28,612 nucleotides of DNA from Elysia marginata (lineage: Eukaryota; Mollusca; Gastropoda; Plakobranchidae). The DNA lies in assembly GCA_019649035.1 (NCBI GenBank), contig BMAT01001508.1, positions 288,683 through 317,294 on the forward strand. Reading direction: 5' to 3'. Below are positions 12,291-22,899 of the stretch, in pieces. Under the pieces are notes generated by a model that saw nothing but the letters and a program-made list of their open reading frames with translations, did no database searches and was not told where the DNA came from. Every line of letters begins with the position of its first letter. Position 1 is the first letter of the stretch. The position numbers were made by a program, and so were the translations under genes.

Positions 12291-13007
12291 GTGAGTAACA
12301 GAAAGATGAAAACTTATGGGTCTTCTTATCATTCATGTGTGTTTTTTTTAATATGCCCTGTTACGGTTAAAAATGGACATCATTTTACACATATTTTCTA
12401 TTCTAGGAATTATTCATTAACCTGGTCTTTGTATCATACATATTAGTTTATGTGAGGCTGGCAATTAGTTAAAACGTTTTCTCTGGGGGTCTTTTTATGG
12501 CCACTTAAAACTCACTCTGATCTTATCAGTGCCAAGTAAGTCTAGCAATTTTAATATCTTAGGCAAACTTGCAAGAGTTTCTGATGTTGGTGATTATATT
12601 AAGCATCCAATTAAAAGAAGGTGAAGTGAATATTTTTTTAAACGAAAAAACAAAAATAGTGTTCGTAAAGCGTAAGCCCATCTTCCATCAGACCAGCCTA
12701 AAGGTTTTTTAAATCAACCCTTTCTTTGTCGCTGTTTGTCTTTGCATGTATAAAGATGCTTGTTCCCCCGTCTCTGTCTCTCTTTCTTTCTGTTAATACC
12801 TCTCCCTTCTTCTCTTTCTATTTCTCTCAACACTTTTGCGACGTTGTTTTTCTCAATACAATCTTATTTTAATGCGAATCCAAGTTGAAAGCAATTTGCT
12901 TTTATAAAGCTGTGCCTGCAGAATTAAATTGGAATACAAACGAACATAATATGCACTTAAAATTAAATCAATATGAAGAAGACTCAAGAAGCTATGTTGG
13001 TCTCTTA

Positions 13008-13043
13008 AAGAGAAAGAGAGAGGATGAAGAGATAGATGTAAAA

Positions 13044-13083
<40 letters not shown>

Positions 13084-13085
13084 AA
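13008..13085. repeat. (GA)n microsatellite
   Basis: Uninterrupted AG run at about 13048-13078 with purine-rich flanks. Confidence 0.9.
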
Positions 13086-13199
13086 GAAGTTGGGGGAGGG
13101 GGGTAAGCTAAACAGACGGATATAAAGACCATTGAATCGAAAAAGGCGACCAGAAAACCAGACCTTTGGTCACACAGAAAAGTAAATAAAAAGACAAAA

Positions 13200-13233
13200 G
13201 AACGGAGGAGAGGGAAAGAAGGGGCGGAAAAAA

Positions 13234-13287
<54 letters not shown>

Positions 13288-13290
13288 ATA
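13200..13290. repeat. (GA)n microsatellite
   Basis: An AG run at about 13237-13287 within a longer purine-rich stretch, about 160 bp from the previous (GA)n tract. Confidence 0.9.
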
Positions 13291-14771
13291 AAGAAAAGGA
13301 GAGGGGAGATGGGTGAATAAAGTGGAGGATCTGAGAGAAAAAGAGAGACCGAAACTGTAGCTCCATTTTAAACCGTTGTCATATTTACATTAAAATCATG
13401 CATCTAACAACACCAACACATCGTCGCTGAATATTTGGACTGTTGGTGGTAGCAAACGTCAAGCAAATGAATGTATTTAAATTATAATGTGAAAGACGTA
13501 AACAAAGGAAGAAGTCCACGGAAAATTTACGGCGTCCTTGCGCTCTTGGTTCTTTATCCTAGATTTTTCACACAGTGGAAATGTAATCAGAAACAGTGGG
13601 TTTGTGCTACAGCATAACACTTTTTCCCTCTGGCCAGGAATATGCAGTTCTTTTTTTTTTCTTGCAATATTTTCACCGATCCCCGCTAGACGTTTTGGTT
13701 ATTAAAAAATTCCATGTGTAATCCAAATGCTCACGTTATGTGTGAACTCAGTTGCGAGTGACAAAGTTTGTGCGGGTGCAGGTTGGGAGTAGCGATTGCT
13801 CACAAATATGGAATAATTGCCTTTGTACCCGGTTAGTTGCTAAGCTTATCTTGAGTTTATCAGAAAAAAACTCACGGCACTCGGAGCGTACAAGAAACCA
13901 GTGGCGTGAAAACGCGGAGATAAACTCTGCTTCATAATTTTCAGATAATTATAATTACACAGGAACTTGATGTAGAACATCTTTGGTGTACCTACTAAAT
14001 TTTAAATCGTTTACATAATTATATAGGCCTTTAGCCTACGTGAATCATTTTATTTATATTTTAATATTTACGTTTTTCTTTAACTCACTATTGACGCATA
14101 TGCTACTTAGTTTTATACAAACATTTGCCTCTTTGTATTCTTAAGGATTTATCTTCTGGGGTTTCAATTCTAGAAACTCCTAAACACAAGTACGGTATGG
14201 GAGTTTTTGTTCTGTTGCACTGCATGCGTCCTGTTATTATAACTCGTGGTTCTGTGAATGAAATAATTATGAATGAACCTGCTTAAAAAAAATTATGTTT
14301 GAGAACTCTAGACACTTTGCCAACCTCTGACCTCGTTAAAATAAACCTTCCCTCACTGCCATGGAAAGAATGTGGCTGCTACAGGGGCATGTGAGGGGCT
14401 GAGAAAACTGATAAGAAAAAAAGGAAACCTGTAAACTTAGATGAGGCTTTTATAGTTTTTTTTCTGTCTGCCCCGCCTGAAAAGCTACACTCAGCTGCTA
14501 CCAGAATGTGGAGATGTAAATCGACATGAGTCGCGGGGCCACTGGCTTGGGACGGGAACACTGAACAGTGTAGATCATCTAACACTGGGCTCGGATTATT
14601 TCACTTCACTGTTGTGTGTGTGTTCAAGAACTGCAGTGCTCACTACGATGTGCTAATAGAAGCACCGCGATGTGGTGCCAGGGTAGATCTACCAACCATC
14701 TCTGATACCAACTGAACAACTTTGTGGACAAAATCTGAATTTTTCTTGTGCATTTTATTTGTGTTCGAGCG

Positions 14772-14833
14772 ATGGATGTGGATAAACTGGACGAAGTAGA
14801 GGCCTGGTTACAAAATGGATATCACATGCTTTG
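14772..14833 (+). CDS. Candidate first coding exon of the unnamed three-exon gene
   Basis: The ATG lies in a fair initiation context (G at -3, G at +4). It opens 20 codons, beginning MDVDKLDEVEAWLQ, plus two bases, ending at a GTCAGT donor (14834), which is weaker than GTRAGT because of C at +3. The two leftover bases (TG) join the G at the start of the exon at 22900 to make TGG (Trp), so the frame continues without a stop into that exon. The acidic, helix-like start looks more like protein than the surrounding AT-rich DNA. The upstream 150-200 bases could be 5' UTR, but I see no clear TATA box. I do not recognise the family. The intron this implies is about 8.1 kb. The link is inferred from frame compatibility, which has a one-in-three chance of arising randomly, so this exon is less certain than the next two. 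Confidence 0.35.
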
Positions 14834-15150
14834 GTCAGTATTACTGCCTCCCACTTCTTAATTTCAAACCATAGTTGTTTTTTTTTAACTTTCAGTTGCA
14901 TAGTATTTAAATCACTTTAATTTAAACTATAGGATTCAGTTATTTCGTATGCATCGATGCCGCCTTTTTTTCATTTCATATTTTATTTATCCGTGAAATT
15001 ACTTCTAATCTCTCCAGCGCAGCTGGTAATGTGAATTGACTCTCATTCCACACAAGCATTGAATTTTCTTTTTCTTTCGTATTTTCAGTTAAATCCTTGA
15101 GTCTTTTCTTTTTTTTTATCGCTCTGTAGTTCTCACCCTTCCCTCCCCAA

Positions 15151-15155
15151 CTCTC

Positions 15156-15213
<58 letters not shown>
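15151..15213. repeat. (CT)n microsatellite
   Basis: A CT run, nearly perfect from about 15169 to 15213. The minus-strand Arg-Glu frames are read-through of it. Confidence 0.95.
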
Positions 15214-15216
<3 letters not shown>

Positions 15217-15868
15217 ATCTGCTGACAATATTTTAATGTCGGACTGTTTTATAATTAGTGTGATATCGTCTGCCACAAAAAAAAGAGTTAACCTTGTCAT
15301 GCAAGCGCCTAACTCGGCTATTGGTTTTATCCTTGGGAATTTCAAATAGGCCTTGTCATAATGGTTATTGACAGTTCATAGCCTAGGGCATGAAATGATA
15401 AAAAAAAAGGTTTTAGAATTCTGTTGATAATTGATCAATGTATCACATATTAGATTCGTGAAAATGTTCAGTTATCAAATGGATAAAAGTTTTAGGTGAT
15501 GTTCGGAGGAATACTTGCAGCATAAATGATAACTGTAATTAGCAGCTCGTCGTTACTTATCACCCACACGTGTATAACTATGTTACAGGAAATGGTACTT
15601 AGGTTTTTTCTAATATCCTCTTAGAACTTGCACATCTGGCTCAGCTGTAATAATGTAATGTGTTATAAAGGAATATGAACAATTTTGTACATTCAATTTC
15701 TGCTTCCAAGGGGAAATGTTGTAGCCATACCCCTCTCTAAAACACTGAATTATTTTTTTTACATAAATTCGATCTTTTCAATAACATTTGAAAAAAAAAA
15801 AGAATTAAGCATTCAGAAAATATTTAAGCACGAGTCACGTTACTGACGGTGTTCTCTGAGTAAAGAGG

Positions 15869-15887
15869 CTTGTCGTGGCACGACAAG
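15869..15887. other. Perfect 19 bp palindrome
   Basis: CTTGTCGTG G CACGACAAG is a 9 bp perfect inverted repeat around one central base, in otherwise unremarkable AT-rich DNA. Confidence 0.6.
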
Positions 15888-16224
15888 AACGCCATTCCTG
15901 TCTAATTAAGTTAACCTTTTTCATAAACTGGAATTCATAAAAAAGAAACATTTTTACACCTTGCTACATGTTATACATTTTTCTACAACCACCAGCAGCA
16001 TAAGAGAACCTGACAGAGATGTGAACTTAAGAAGAGCTGTTTTATCTTTTCATTATTCTGTCATGTATTATTTATCTAGATACAGTTTTCAATGAAAAAT
16101 GTCAATTTTAAAGCAAAACAGGTTCTATTTTTATGACAGATTATTGAAAATTCAAAAGAATTCTAGTTAAAGCTTATAGCTTTGTTGTAAGATGCTGTTT
16201 TAAAGAAAAAAATCGACAGCGAAT

Positions 16225-16312
16225 GCCTATCTCAATCGAGATTTGAACCCTCGCAGCCTTGACTTTTAAAAATTACGGTTTAAAAAATTAGCTATTACGC
16301 TCCTTAAAGGTT
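16225..16312 (-). repeat. Decayed tRNA-like (SINE head) sequence
   Basis: The minus strand reads GGAGCGTAATAGCTAA, an AT-rich middle containing TTTTTAA where an anticodon loop would lie, then CGAGGGTTCAAATCTCG. GGTTCAAATCT (16239-16249) fits a B box except at its last base. The T-stem and anticodon stem pair poorly, so this is a relic, perhaps of a tRNA-Lys-like SINE head, rather than a tRNA gene. Confidence 0.3.
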
Positions 16313-17006
16313 CATATCGAACAATTTCACCAAAACTCTGTGTATAACTTGCTTACTGGATTGAAAAGATTCAAACCCTTTAACGTTATTTTATATAACG
16401 TGTGCCAAAGACAGGATATGTCTTCTCAGTCACATAATAGTGGATTGATCACCCCGAACTTAGGCATTAATTAGCAGCAATGTGTAGTAGCGTTGAATGA
16501 ACTTTATTGTGTCGAATTTCTTCAGCTGTTGCTACCACAAGCCGTGCCAAATGCTGGTCTTTTGCTTTCATTTGGGTAGCGAGACTAATTAAAATTGCGG
16601 TGACATTGCTGGCAAAAAAAAATTCAAAGTATAATGTATGCAAATCATAATGATCACACCCATGTCATTTTTAAAAGTAGCGCTGATACACAAAATTTCG
16701 TAACATTTGCCACTCAATAATGTCAATTTATATAAGTTACAAAAATATCGAGCACGCACTAACTTACGTAACAGGTTGCTACTGGTAATATTAAACAGAA
16801 TAAATAATTAATTTTTTGCCTATTTTTAGCTTTCTTGGTGTCAAATTTCTAAGACGAGGGCGGCACAAATTGAAAATGTCACAGACAAAGCGAGCTATAG
16901 TGACACCTAACCATCCCAGACATTGTGATCTTTCGTTAAATCTCATTGTGACCAAGAGGAGAGATAATTAAATGGCATAGGAATACAAAGAGAGAGGGGG
17001 ATAGAT

Positions 17007-17007
<1 letters not shown>

Positions 17008-17054
<47 letters not shown>

Positions 17055-17066
17055 AAGAGAGAGACA
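17008..17066. repeat. (GA)n microsatellite
   Basis: An AG run followed at once by the (GAT)n tract. Confidence 0.9.
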
Positions 17067-17069
17067 GAG

Positions 17070-17077
17070 ACGATGAC

Positions 17078-17111
<34 letters not shown>
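17070..17111. repeat. (GAT)n microsatellite
   Basis: GACGATGACGATGATGAT and further GAT units, compounded with the adjacent (GA)n. Confidence 0.9.
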
Positions 17112-17351
17112 GTGTGCGGTTAAGAGTAAAAGAAAGGAGACGGAAAACGCCGAGAGGAGAGCAGAAAATTCAAGAGTTCAAGAGGAGATATCTGTCTCTC
17201 TACATGCTTGTCTGTCTGACCCTTTATCTATACTTTTGATTCAAAGGACTATCTACCTATCCCCTGTCTATCAGACCGTTAAATAGTTCTATAGATGGAT
17301 AAATAAATAGCCACAGGAATAAACAGAGGGACAGACGGCCTGGTAAGTGGG

Positions 17352-17373
17352 AGGATGGATGGATGGATGGATG
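17352..17373. repeat. (GGAT)n microsatellite
   Basis: Five GGAT-type units. Confidence 0.8.
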
Positions 17374-18048
17374 AATAAACTAAGTTCAGAATGAGAGGGA
17401 AAGCCCTCTCTATTTCTTTCCTTTTGTTGTTATTTTTTATTCACAGATAAATGATGATTTATGCGCTAACTCACAGCAGTCAGGGTGGTTCCATTTGGGT
17501 TTGATAGTATTTCTCTTGCAATATGTTATGAATATATGAATGAAAGCATACAGCTAAAATAAAGTATGTATTTTTTCATCTCTTCGATACGGCCTAATGG
17601 GTTTCATTGGCCCTCGCCCCCCACCCCCTCTCTCTCCCCACGTGTAATTGGAGTGTGAGCACGAGTCACTCATTCTTCTATAAATTTATTTTGATAGCTG
17701 TTCTCTGGGACTGTTGCGTGTCGCTCTAGTCCCTCATTTTCACGTTTACAAGTGTGATTAGCACATGGATTAACACAAGTTGTCAGCAATATTCGTCGTT
17801 GCCTTTAAAGGTGGTTTTTAGTCAATGTGGCCGTTGTATAAAGAAAGGAAGTCTTTGTTTTTCCAATTACGATAATTTACAAGTGACAATGTTTAATCAT
17901 AGGCTACGGCTTTTTTCGCTCACATCCGACAGCAAAATTCAAACTATCAGAAACCATAATTATAGTCAATCTGAAATCGTCTCACAGATCCTGCTTTGTC
18001 ATTGATTGTACATACTTGTTTTGTCGTCCTTTTTCTCTGCCGTTTCAG

Positions 18049-18099
18049 AGAAGATACAAGAAGCGCAATTTTCTCAAGACATACCAAGCACCCAGTGAG
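18049..18099 (+). CDS. Possible micro-exon (51 nt)
   Basis: A good acceptor (TTTTTCTCTGCCGTTTCAG, ending 18048) and a moderate donor (GAG|GTATTA) bound 51 bases. In one frame they encode RRYKKRNFLKTYQAPSE; another frame is also open. Inserting it after exon 14772-14833 would create a stop at the junction (TG+A), so it does not fit that transcript. It may belong to another isoform or be chance. Confidence 0.2.
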
Positions 18100-18551
18100 G
18101 TATTATTCCGTTCAATGTTCCGTTTGGGACTTACTATCCTAGGTCCGAGTGCTTTCTTTCTTCGCTGCAGGCTTGACAAATGTTTTTCTCCCTTTCATTT
18201 CCATTTGATCTGTTCTGGCTGATCGCAAGGGTTTTGTTTCTGTAGGCCAATATTGATTTCGTGATTAGGAATTTGATTTCACGGTTCTTCATACACCGCT
18301 GATAAGGCTATAGCCACACCCCTTGCCTTTACCTCCAGAAAGCTCACCTGTATACCTCGCCTCACCTCCATGTCTTCATGTGCTGACGCGTGGGCGTCAC
18401 CATACTAATTTGGCCTGATGACCTTGGAAAATGTAAATAATTTATATAAGAAAAGGGTCTCGTTAAAAAAAAAAATAGACTGTCGTTTGAAGAACTTTTT
18501 TGACAATAGTATTTATTGTCGAGAAACTGAAAGTTTCCCTTACCAATCTGC

Positions 18552-18810
18552 TGTAAAGGTAAAGGTAGTCCCATACTCGACATGAGCGTAGGGGAACAAG
18601 GAGCAGGGTCCTTGTTTTTCTAGGCACACGGCATAGTGAGGTAGTTTGCCATTGCTTTCCTCGCCGCCTTTACTTTCGCCGAGTCTTAAGAGACCTAGCT
18701 ACCCATCAAGTGCTGGGTGGGCACAGCGGAGCAAATAAAATTTAGCCCGGACTGGGGATCGAACCCGAGACCTCTCAGATAGCGGTCAACCGCCCTACCG
18801 ATTGCTGTAG
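18552..18810 (-). mobile_element. tRNA-derived SINE with RTE-like 3' region
   Basis: Read on the minus strand, the element starts with a tRNA-like head: ATCGGTAGGGCGG resembles the D-arm/A-box region of tRNAs (TCGGTAGAGCG), and GGTTCGATCCC is a perfect B box at 18755-18765. A body of about 200 bp follows, including the phrase CAATGGCAAACTACCTC, which resembles the 3' region shared by RTE/BovB LINEs and the SINEs they mobilise. The element ends in a short hexamer repeat (ACCTTTACCTTTACAG on the minus strand, 18552-18567), as RTE-type tails often do. The spacing of A and B boxes is about right for RNA polymerase III. It sits in the inferred long intron, antisense to the candidate gene. The RTE link is from memory of those families and untested. 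Confidence 0.6.
18755..18765 (-). promoter_or_regulatory. Pol III B box of the SINE
   Basis: The minus strand reads GGTTCGATCCC, an exact match to the B-box consensus GGTTCRANYCC. With the A-box-like sequence near 18790-18805 it would form an internal type 2 polymerase III promoter. Confidence 0.55.
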
Positions 18811-19192
18811 CAAGAAAAAAAAACTTGGACCTACGAGATGTAATCATCAAATAAATATAAAGCGGCATCACATAGGTCCTATCCAGATTATTTTTATATG
18901 TAAGATATTACAAAATTACTATCGAATATGAACGGCATTATATTATAGTATTTTTACGGTTTCGCTGGTTCCGATGCATAGGCCTACCGATCACACTTTT
19001 ATTTACAAAATGCCAGTAAATGTTTACTACTATAACTACTGTTTAACTGAACTAATCATCTTTATCTACTTTAAGACTTTTTATCGCAATATGAAAAGAC
19101 AACAAATTTCTAGGAGTGAAATCTTTAATTATATCGATACCGGTCCAATAAAAGTTCTTGAACATTGTAAGCTCTGCTTGTATTATACATAA

Positions 19193-19248
19193 AAAGTTTT
19201 TTTTTTTTTTTTTTTGTTTTGTTTTTTGTTTTTTTTTTTGGGGGGGGG
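19193..19248. repeat. T-rich and G-run low-complexity tract
   Basis: Poly-T broken by G, ending in a run of nine G. Confidence 0.8.
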
Positions 19249-19359
19249 TAATCTTTTTAAACGGGCCTCATCGCTAGTTTATTACTATCCTAAAATATAA
19301 ATAAAATAAACTTAGCAGAGCACTATATTGCGACGACACAAAGAAGTAACTGGTTTTAA

Positions 19360-19790
19360 GGAAGGGCTGCGGTCAGTCACGCGACAAGGGACCTAGGCCT
19401 TCACGACAATGATGAGTCGCTTTCCGCTTGTTATGGCGTCGCAGACTTGTGGTTTTTCATTTCCGCCGACCCTGGCGCGAGATTTGTCATCCAAGCGTGC
19501 GCAGTTTGTCAGTTTATCGATCTTTGGTAAGACTTTTTGCACCCACTGTAAGCCTTGTTACCAAAAACACATTGTGATGTCACTAACCCAAGAAAGATTT
19601 GTCTCACAAGAAACCCACGGGGGACAGATCAAAGCACATTTTTATGTTCTTGCCTAAAGATAGGCCTAACTCGGCGGGCCTCAAGACGCAGACGTGCGCT
19701 CGAGGTTTATAGGCCGACGTACGACTACAGCGCAGCGTGAATTTGACCTAACCTCGCCTACTGTCGAGTGTCGACGCCTATTGTCTCTTT
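19360..19790. promoter_or_regulatory. CpG-rich patch, possible promoter
   Basis: CpG dinucleotides are dense here (more than a dozen within about 150 bases around 19380-19530, with a second cluster near 19670-19780) against an AT-rich background. Such a patch in a sparsely methylated invertebrate genome may mark a promoter or exon, but may also be a decaying repeat. No TATA box was noted. Confidence 0.25.
19409..19526 (+). CDS. Possible first exon in a CpG-rich patch
   Basis: Start codons at 19409, 19412 and 19433 open a frame (from the third: MASQTCGFSFPPTLARDL...) that reaches a good donor, TTTG|GTAAGA, at 19527. The third ATG has the better context (G at -3 and +4). The segment is far richer in CpG than the rest of the window. 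Its phase does not fit the exon at 22900: joining them reads into a stop after 12 codons. It would therefore be a separate gene, a noncoding leader or chance. The protein is not recognised. Confidence 0.22.
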
Positions 19791-21400
19791 TGTGTAGATA
19801 ATCCATTTGCACTTAGCCTAGAACTCTATATTCTATTTGAGCCCCTTTTCCTTGTTTTATTCCTGTGTGATATGCAGTGAACCTACTTTATTACAACATT
19901 ACAAGGCTGCGCTTGTGGTATTACCAACTTGACCTAGAGTCAGAATCTAAATCTAGATCTTGCCTAAATCTTGTTGATTTCACAATCCCTCCAGCCTTAA
20001 TTCAAAGAATGTTATTTTGTGAGGCGCCCCTGTGCAGTAAATCTATGTGACCTTGTAATAGTTTACTGCGCTGTTTGTGTGTAGGTCTAGCGATGACTGA
20101 ATGAGTCAGTTCCATACAGCAGTGTTATTTTAAATTGTGCATTTCTTTGGACAGCGCCGTTATGCGCTACAGGTACTTTTTCTTAAAAATTCATAAACTG
20201 TTTAGACTAAGTTGCAATTAGATTAGAAACTGATCTAGTTCGAGACTCATTTTTTAATGTCATGAAAAGATGACTGTGCGTGTAGCTAATCCTGTTAGGT
20301 TCAATGCGCTCTTAAAAATTTTAAAGAATAGAATGTTCCATAAATTTTAGTCTGATTTTTGTTCTCCGTGCTAATCATTTGTTTCCATGGTGAAAGGTGG
20401 ACTGCTAAAAGTGCTATTGTCCTGACCCAGATTTCTGTTATTTTCTGGAAGTGGCATTCCCTCTCGTATCACATGACCTAGATTAACTGATTTGTATCTA
20501 GCTGTGTTGGTAAGTAGACCCCGAGACCTAGAGACACACTTGTCTGGATATCAGCCAGCTGTTCCTGACAAATAAAAGTGCTAAGTAGGAAGGGCTTAGA
20601 AAATATGTACTGAGCTCTTAAGACGCCAGGAAAAAAGTGATGGAGTACATCTACTCGAAGTCGTGCCTTGTCAAAGTTAAGAGGATTTTCTAGACGAATC
20701 TAGATCTATCATTTTTTGTGTGTAAAATTGGTCGGTTAAAATACAATGATTGACACAGACCAAGTCAATTATCTTTCTCACACCATTATGGTAATGTTTG
20801 GAAAGATTTATTTGGTTTATTGAAACAGTTTACAGGAAAACTGAAAAAAATAGATTGAAAAAATGTCGGTATAGAATTATCTTATACAGCATCACAATCA
20901 TACTGACACATAGTTCTACTTGTTTTCTATACCCATATCCCCCCCTGTCTCTCTGAACCTCTAAATCTGTCTGTCTGTGCAGTCATCGGACAGTAGGCCT
21001 GTCTGCGTATCTCTCTCCATCCACCCGATCTTTTCACCACAACCATACTAAAAAAACATCATGCAATAACTATCGCGTGTTTATAAAAATTGTGCTGTTG
21101 TCCTATAGCTCTAACTGCTTTGTCGCGAACATTCATTCGTAGCGAATAGCTTTAATAGCCTTTAGACTAATATAAAATTTCCTTACCACCTTGATACATT
21201 GTGAAGAAAATGTAGAAACTAGGCTTCTCTGTTTTACCTAAATTTTGTGCCTTGTTATGACTTATAAGTTTCAGGCAGCTCTGCCCTCATCAGATAGATG
21301 GTTGGCTATAGATAGATAGGGAAGGTGTATGACAAATATTGCGCTCCTGAAGTAGAATTATGCTATTTTACCCTAATACCTTTAATATCTAGTCTATGTA

Positions 21401-21532
21401 TCTACCATCTTAAGTATCTATCAAGGACCCACAAATCTATCTATCTATCTATTTATAAAAGTGGTTGTGCATTAACATAATAGACTCACGACATAGGAAG
21501 GGATATCTATAATTAATATCTATCTATTTATC

Positions 21533-21568
<36 letters not shown>

Positions 21569-21612
21569 TCTACCATCTTTGCTATCCATCACGGACCCAC
21601 AAATCTATCTAT
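21401..21612. repeat. GATA/TA tract with a local duplication
   Basis: The phrase CTACCATCTT, then GGACCCACAAATCTATCTAT, occurs near 21402-21446 and again near 21570-21612, 168 bp apart with a few differences. Between them are (ATCT)n and a (TA)n run (about 21532-21570). This fits a duplication of an approximately 168 bp unit that contains a microsatellite. Confidence 0.7.
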
Positions 21613-21635
21613 GCGTCTGCCTGTAGATCAAACTT

Positions 21636-21668
21636 TCAATCGCCACGCTACTCTCAATCGCCACGCTA
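21636..21668. repeat. 18 bp tandem duplication
   Basis: TCAATCGCCACGCTA occurs at 21636-21650 and at 21654-21668, a two-copy unit. Confidence 0.85.
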
Positions 21669-22329
21669 TTCAGTCTGCAAATGCTGTGACTTGAAAGAAA
21701 GTAGGCTACATCAGTGAGACAACCCAAAATATCAGGCCAGGTCGCTCTGACCAGTTTTCTTGTCTTCAAAAAAAATTTCCCAACATTCAGATAACCTAGA
21801 GTATTCTTTAATCTTTTCAAAGGCAGAATAACGCAGTTTTTGAAATTGTCAATAACTGAACATTTAAAAAAAATCCTCCTTTTGTCTGATTCACTCTGGT
21901 GTTAGCAAAATGACAGTGCAGCCCTGGCTTGCCAGAAAATATTCTGGTAGGTCATATGGCGAAAAGACGTAGACTGACAGGGAAAAGAGTATTGAATCTA
22001 TAGTGTTAAATGTATTTACGGGCCCGCATGATGTAAGATGTTACTTATTACTTGTAATTCGGATAATTCAGCTTCTTAAGTATACCATTTTTCGTTGCGA
22101 CAAGAATTGTTTGCTTAGAACTATCGTGTCTCTACAAACCTTGTTTGAAATGGGTGGACAACAAGTACGTTTTCTATTTTTTAAGTGTAATTAAAGTAGG
22201 TAACACTTGCAACCAAAAGTCTTCAATATGTGGCTGCCCTAACCGCGTGTGGTTTCACTGAGCCAACAAAAAAGAAAATAAAGTCATGGACATTCATTTT
22301 GAGAGATAGATTGTCTAAAGGCAAATTAA

Positions 22330-22490
22330 AAAGGTAATGAGCATTTTTATATATCGCCAAATCCACTAACGTGCTCTAAGTGCTTTACATGGGTTCCCTG
22401 ACAGGCCAACACCCACCAAATTACCTTCTAAACTTACAGAGGAGCAGCTAATAAAGCGCATCACTATGGCACACTGACAAGATATTTCAC
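22330..22490 (-). repeat. Dispersed repeat, probable LINE/SINE tail, copy B
   Basis: The minus strand ends GCGATATATAAAAATGCTCA, resembling the 3' end of the LINE at 27.4 kb (GCGCTTTACAAATGCACATT). The interior includes a stretch at 22434-22485 that matches 2125-2175 at roughly 80 percent by eye, with the core AAAGCGCATCACT and then CTGACAAGAT. The two copies show it is a dispersed family. I see no coding frame. Strand is inferred from the end motif. The boundaries are approximate. Confidence 0.5.
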
Positions 22491-22899
22491 TGCTTAGTGA
22501 TGAGCGTCAATATCTTTACTATGTGTTTTAATTTATTGCGGAAGGCTGCTATGTCTAACTTCGATGCTAGTTTCAACCACAGTCTAAAACAGGTTTATTC
22601 CCTTTTTTTCTACGAGAAACGGCTTAAAATAAATTTATCAAATTTTCGAGTTCGATAGCAATAGCAAATTAGTTTTTGTTGCGAAAGCCAAAAAAAAAAC
22701 TCTATTGATAAACAGACGCGGCTAATGTTGCTCTAGTGTTACGAGAAGAGTTAAATGACATGGCAAAGTAAATGCTATTATGTATGGTAGCCTATCCTTT
22801 TAGATATAGCCTGCTATGTTTTTAGGCGAGATGAAACAATTTGGCTTTGTATTATAATGTATGTATAATATAAACATGCATATTGTTGTTGTGTTTCAG

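Larger units (their letters stand above)
11403..14640. other. Unassigned DNA with purine microsatellites
   Basis: Outside the A-rich, TG and (GA)n tracts I see no gene. The part at 14379-14585 is less AT-rich and open on the minus strand, and could be upstream sequence of the candidate gene, but nothing identifies it. Confidence 0.35.
14834..22899 (+). other. Inferred long intron between exons 1 and 2
   Basis: This span is an intron only if exon 14772-14833 is real. It would begin GTCAGT and end TTTCAG. It holds (CT)n at 15151-15213, a decayed tRNA-like segment at 16225-16312, (GA)n and (GAT)n at 17008-17110, a possible micro-exon at 18049-18099, a SINE at 18552-18810, a CpG-rich patch at 19360-19790, GATA/TA tracts at 21401-21612 and a dispersed repeat at 22330-22490. 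Outside these I see AT-rich sequence with no recognisable gene. Confidence 0.3.

Noticed and set aside
12885-13366. Overlapping frames with Arg-Glu and Ser-Leu runs
   Set aside because: They are driven by two (GA)n microsatellites.
14976-15345. Minus-strand frames with Arg-Glu runs
   Set aside because: Read-through of the (CT)n tract; the flanking residues show no known domain.
7103-16312. Real tRNA genes
   Set aside because: The tRNA-like segments at 7103 and 16225 lack well-paired stems and the one at 18.8 kb is part of a SINE; none is a plausible functional tRNA.
16829-16912. Exon-like segment after TATTTTTAG (AAQIENVTDKASYSDT then stop)
   Set aside because: The acceptor is only fair, there is no donor, the peptide is short, and no partner exon was found.
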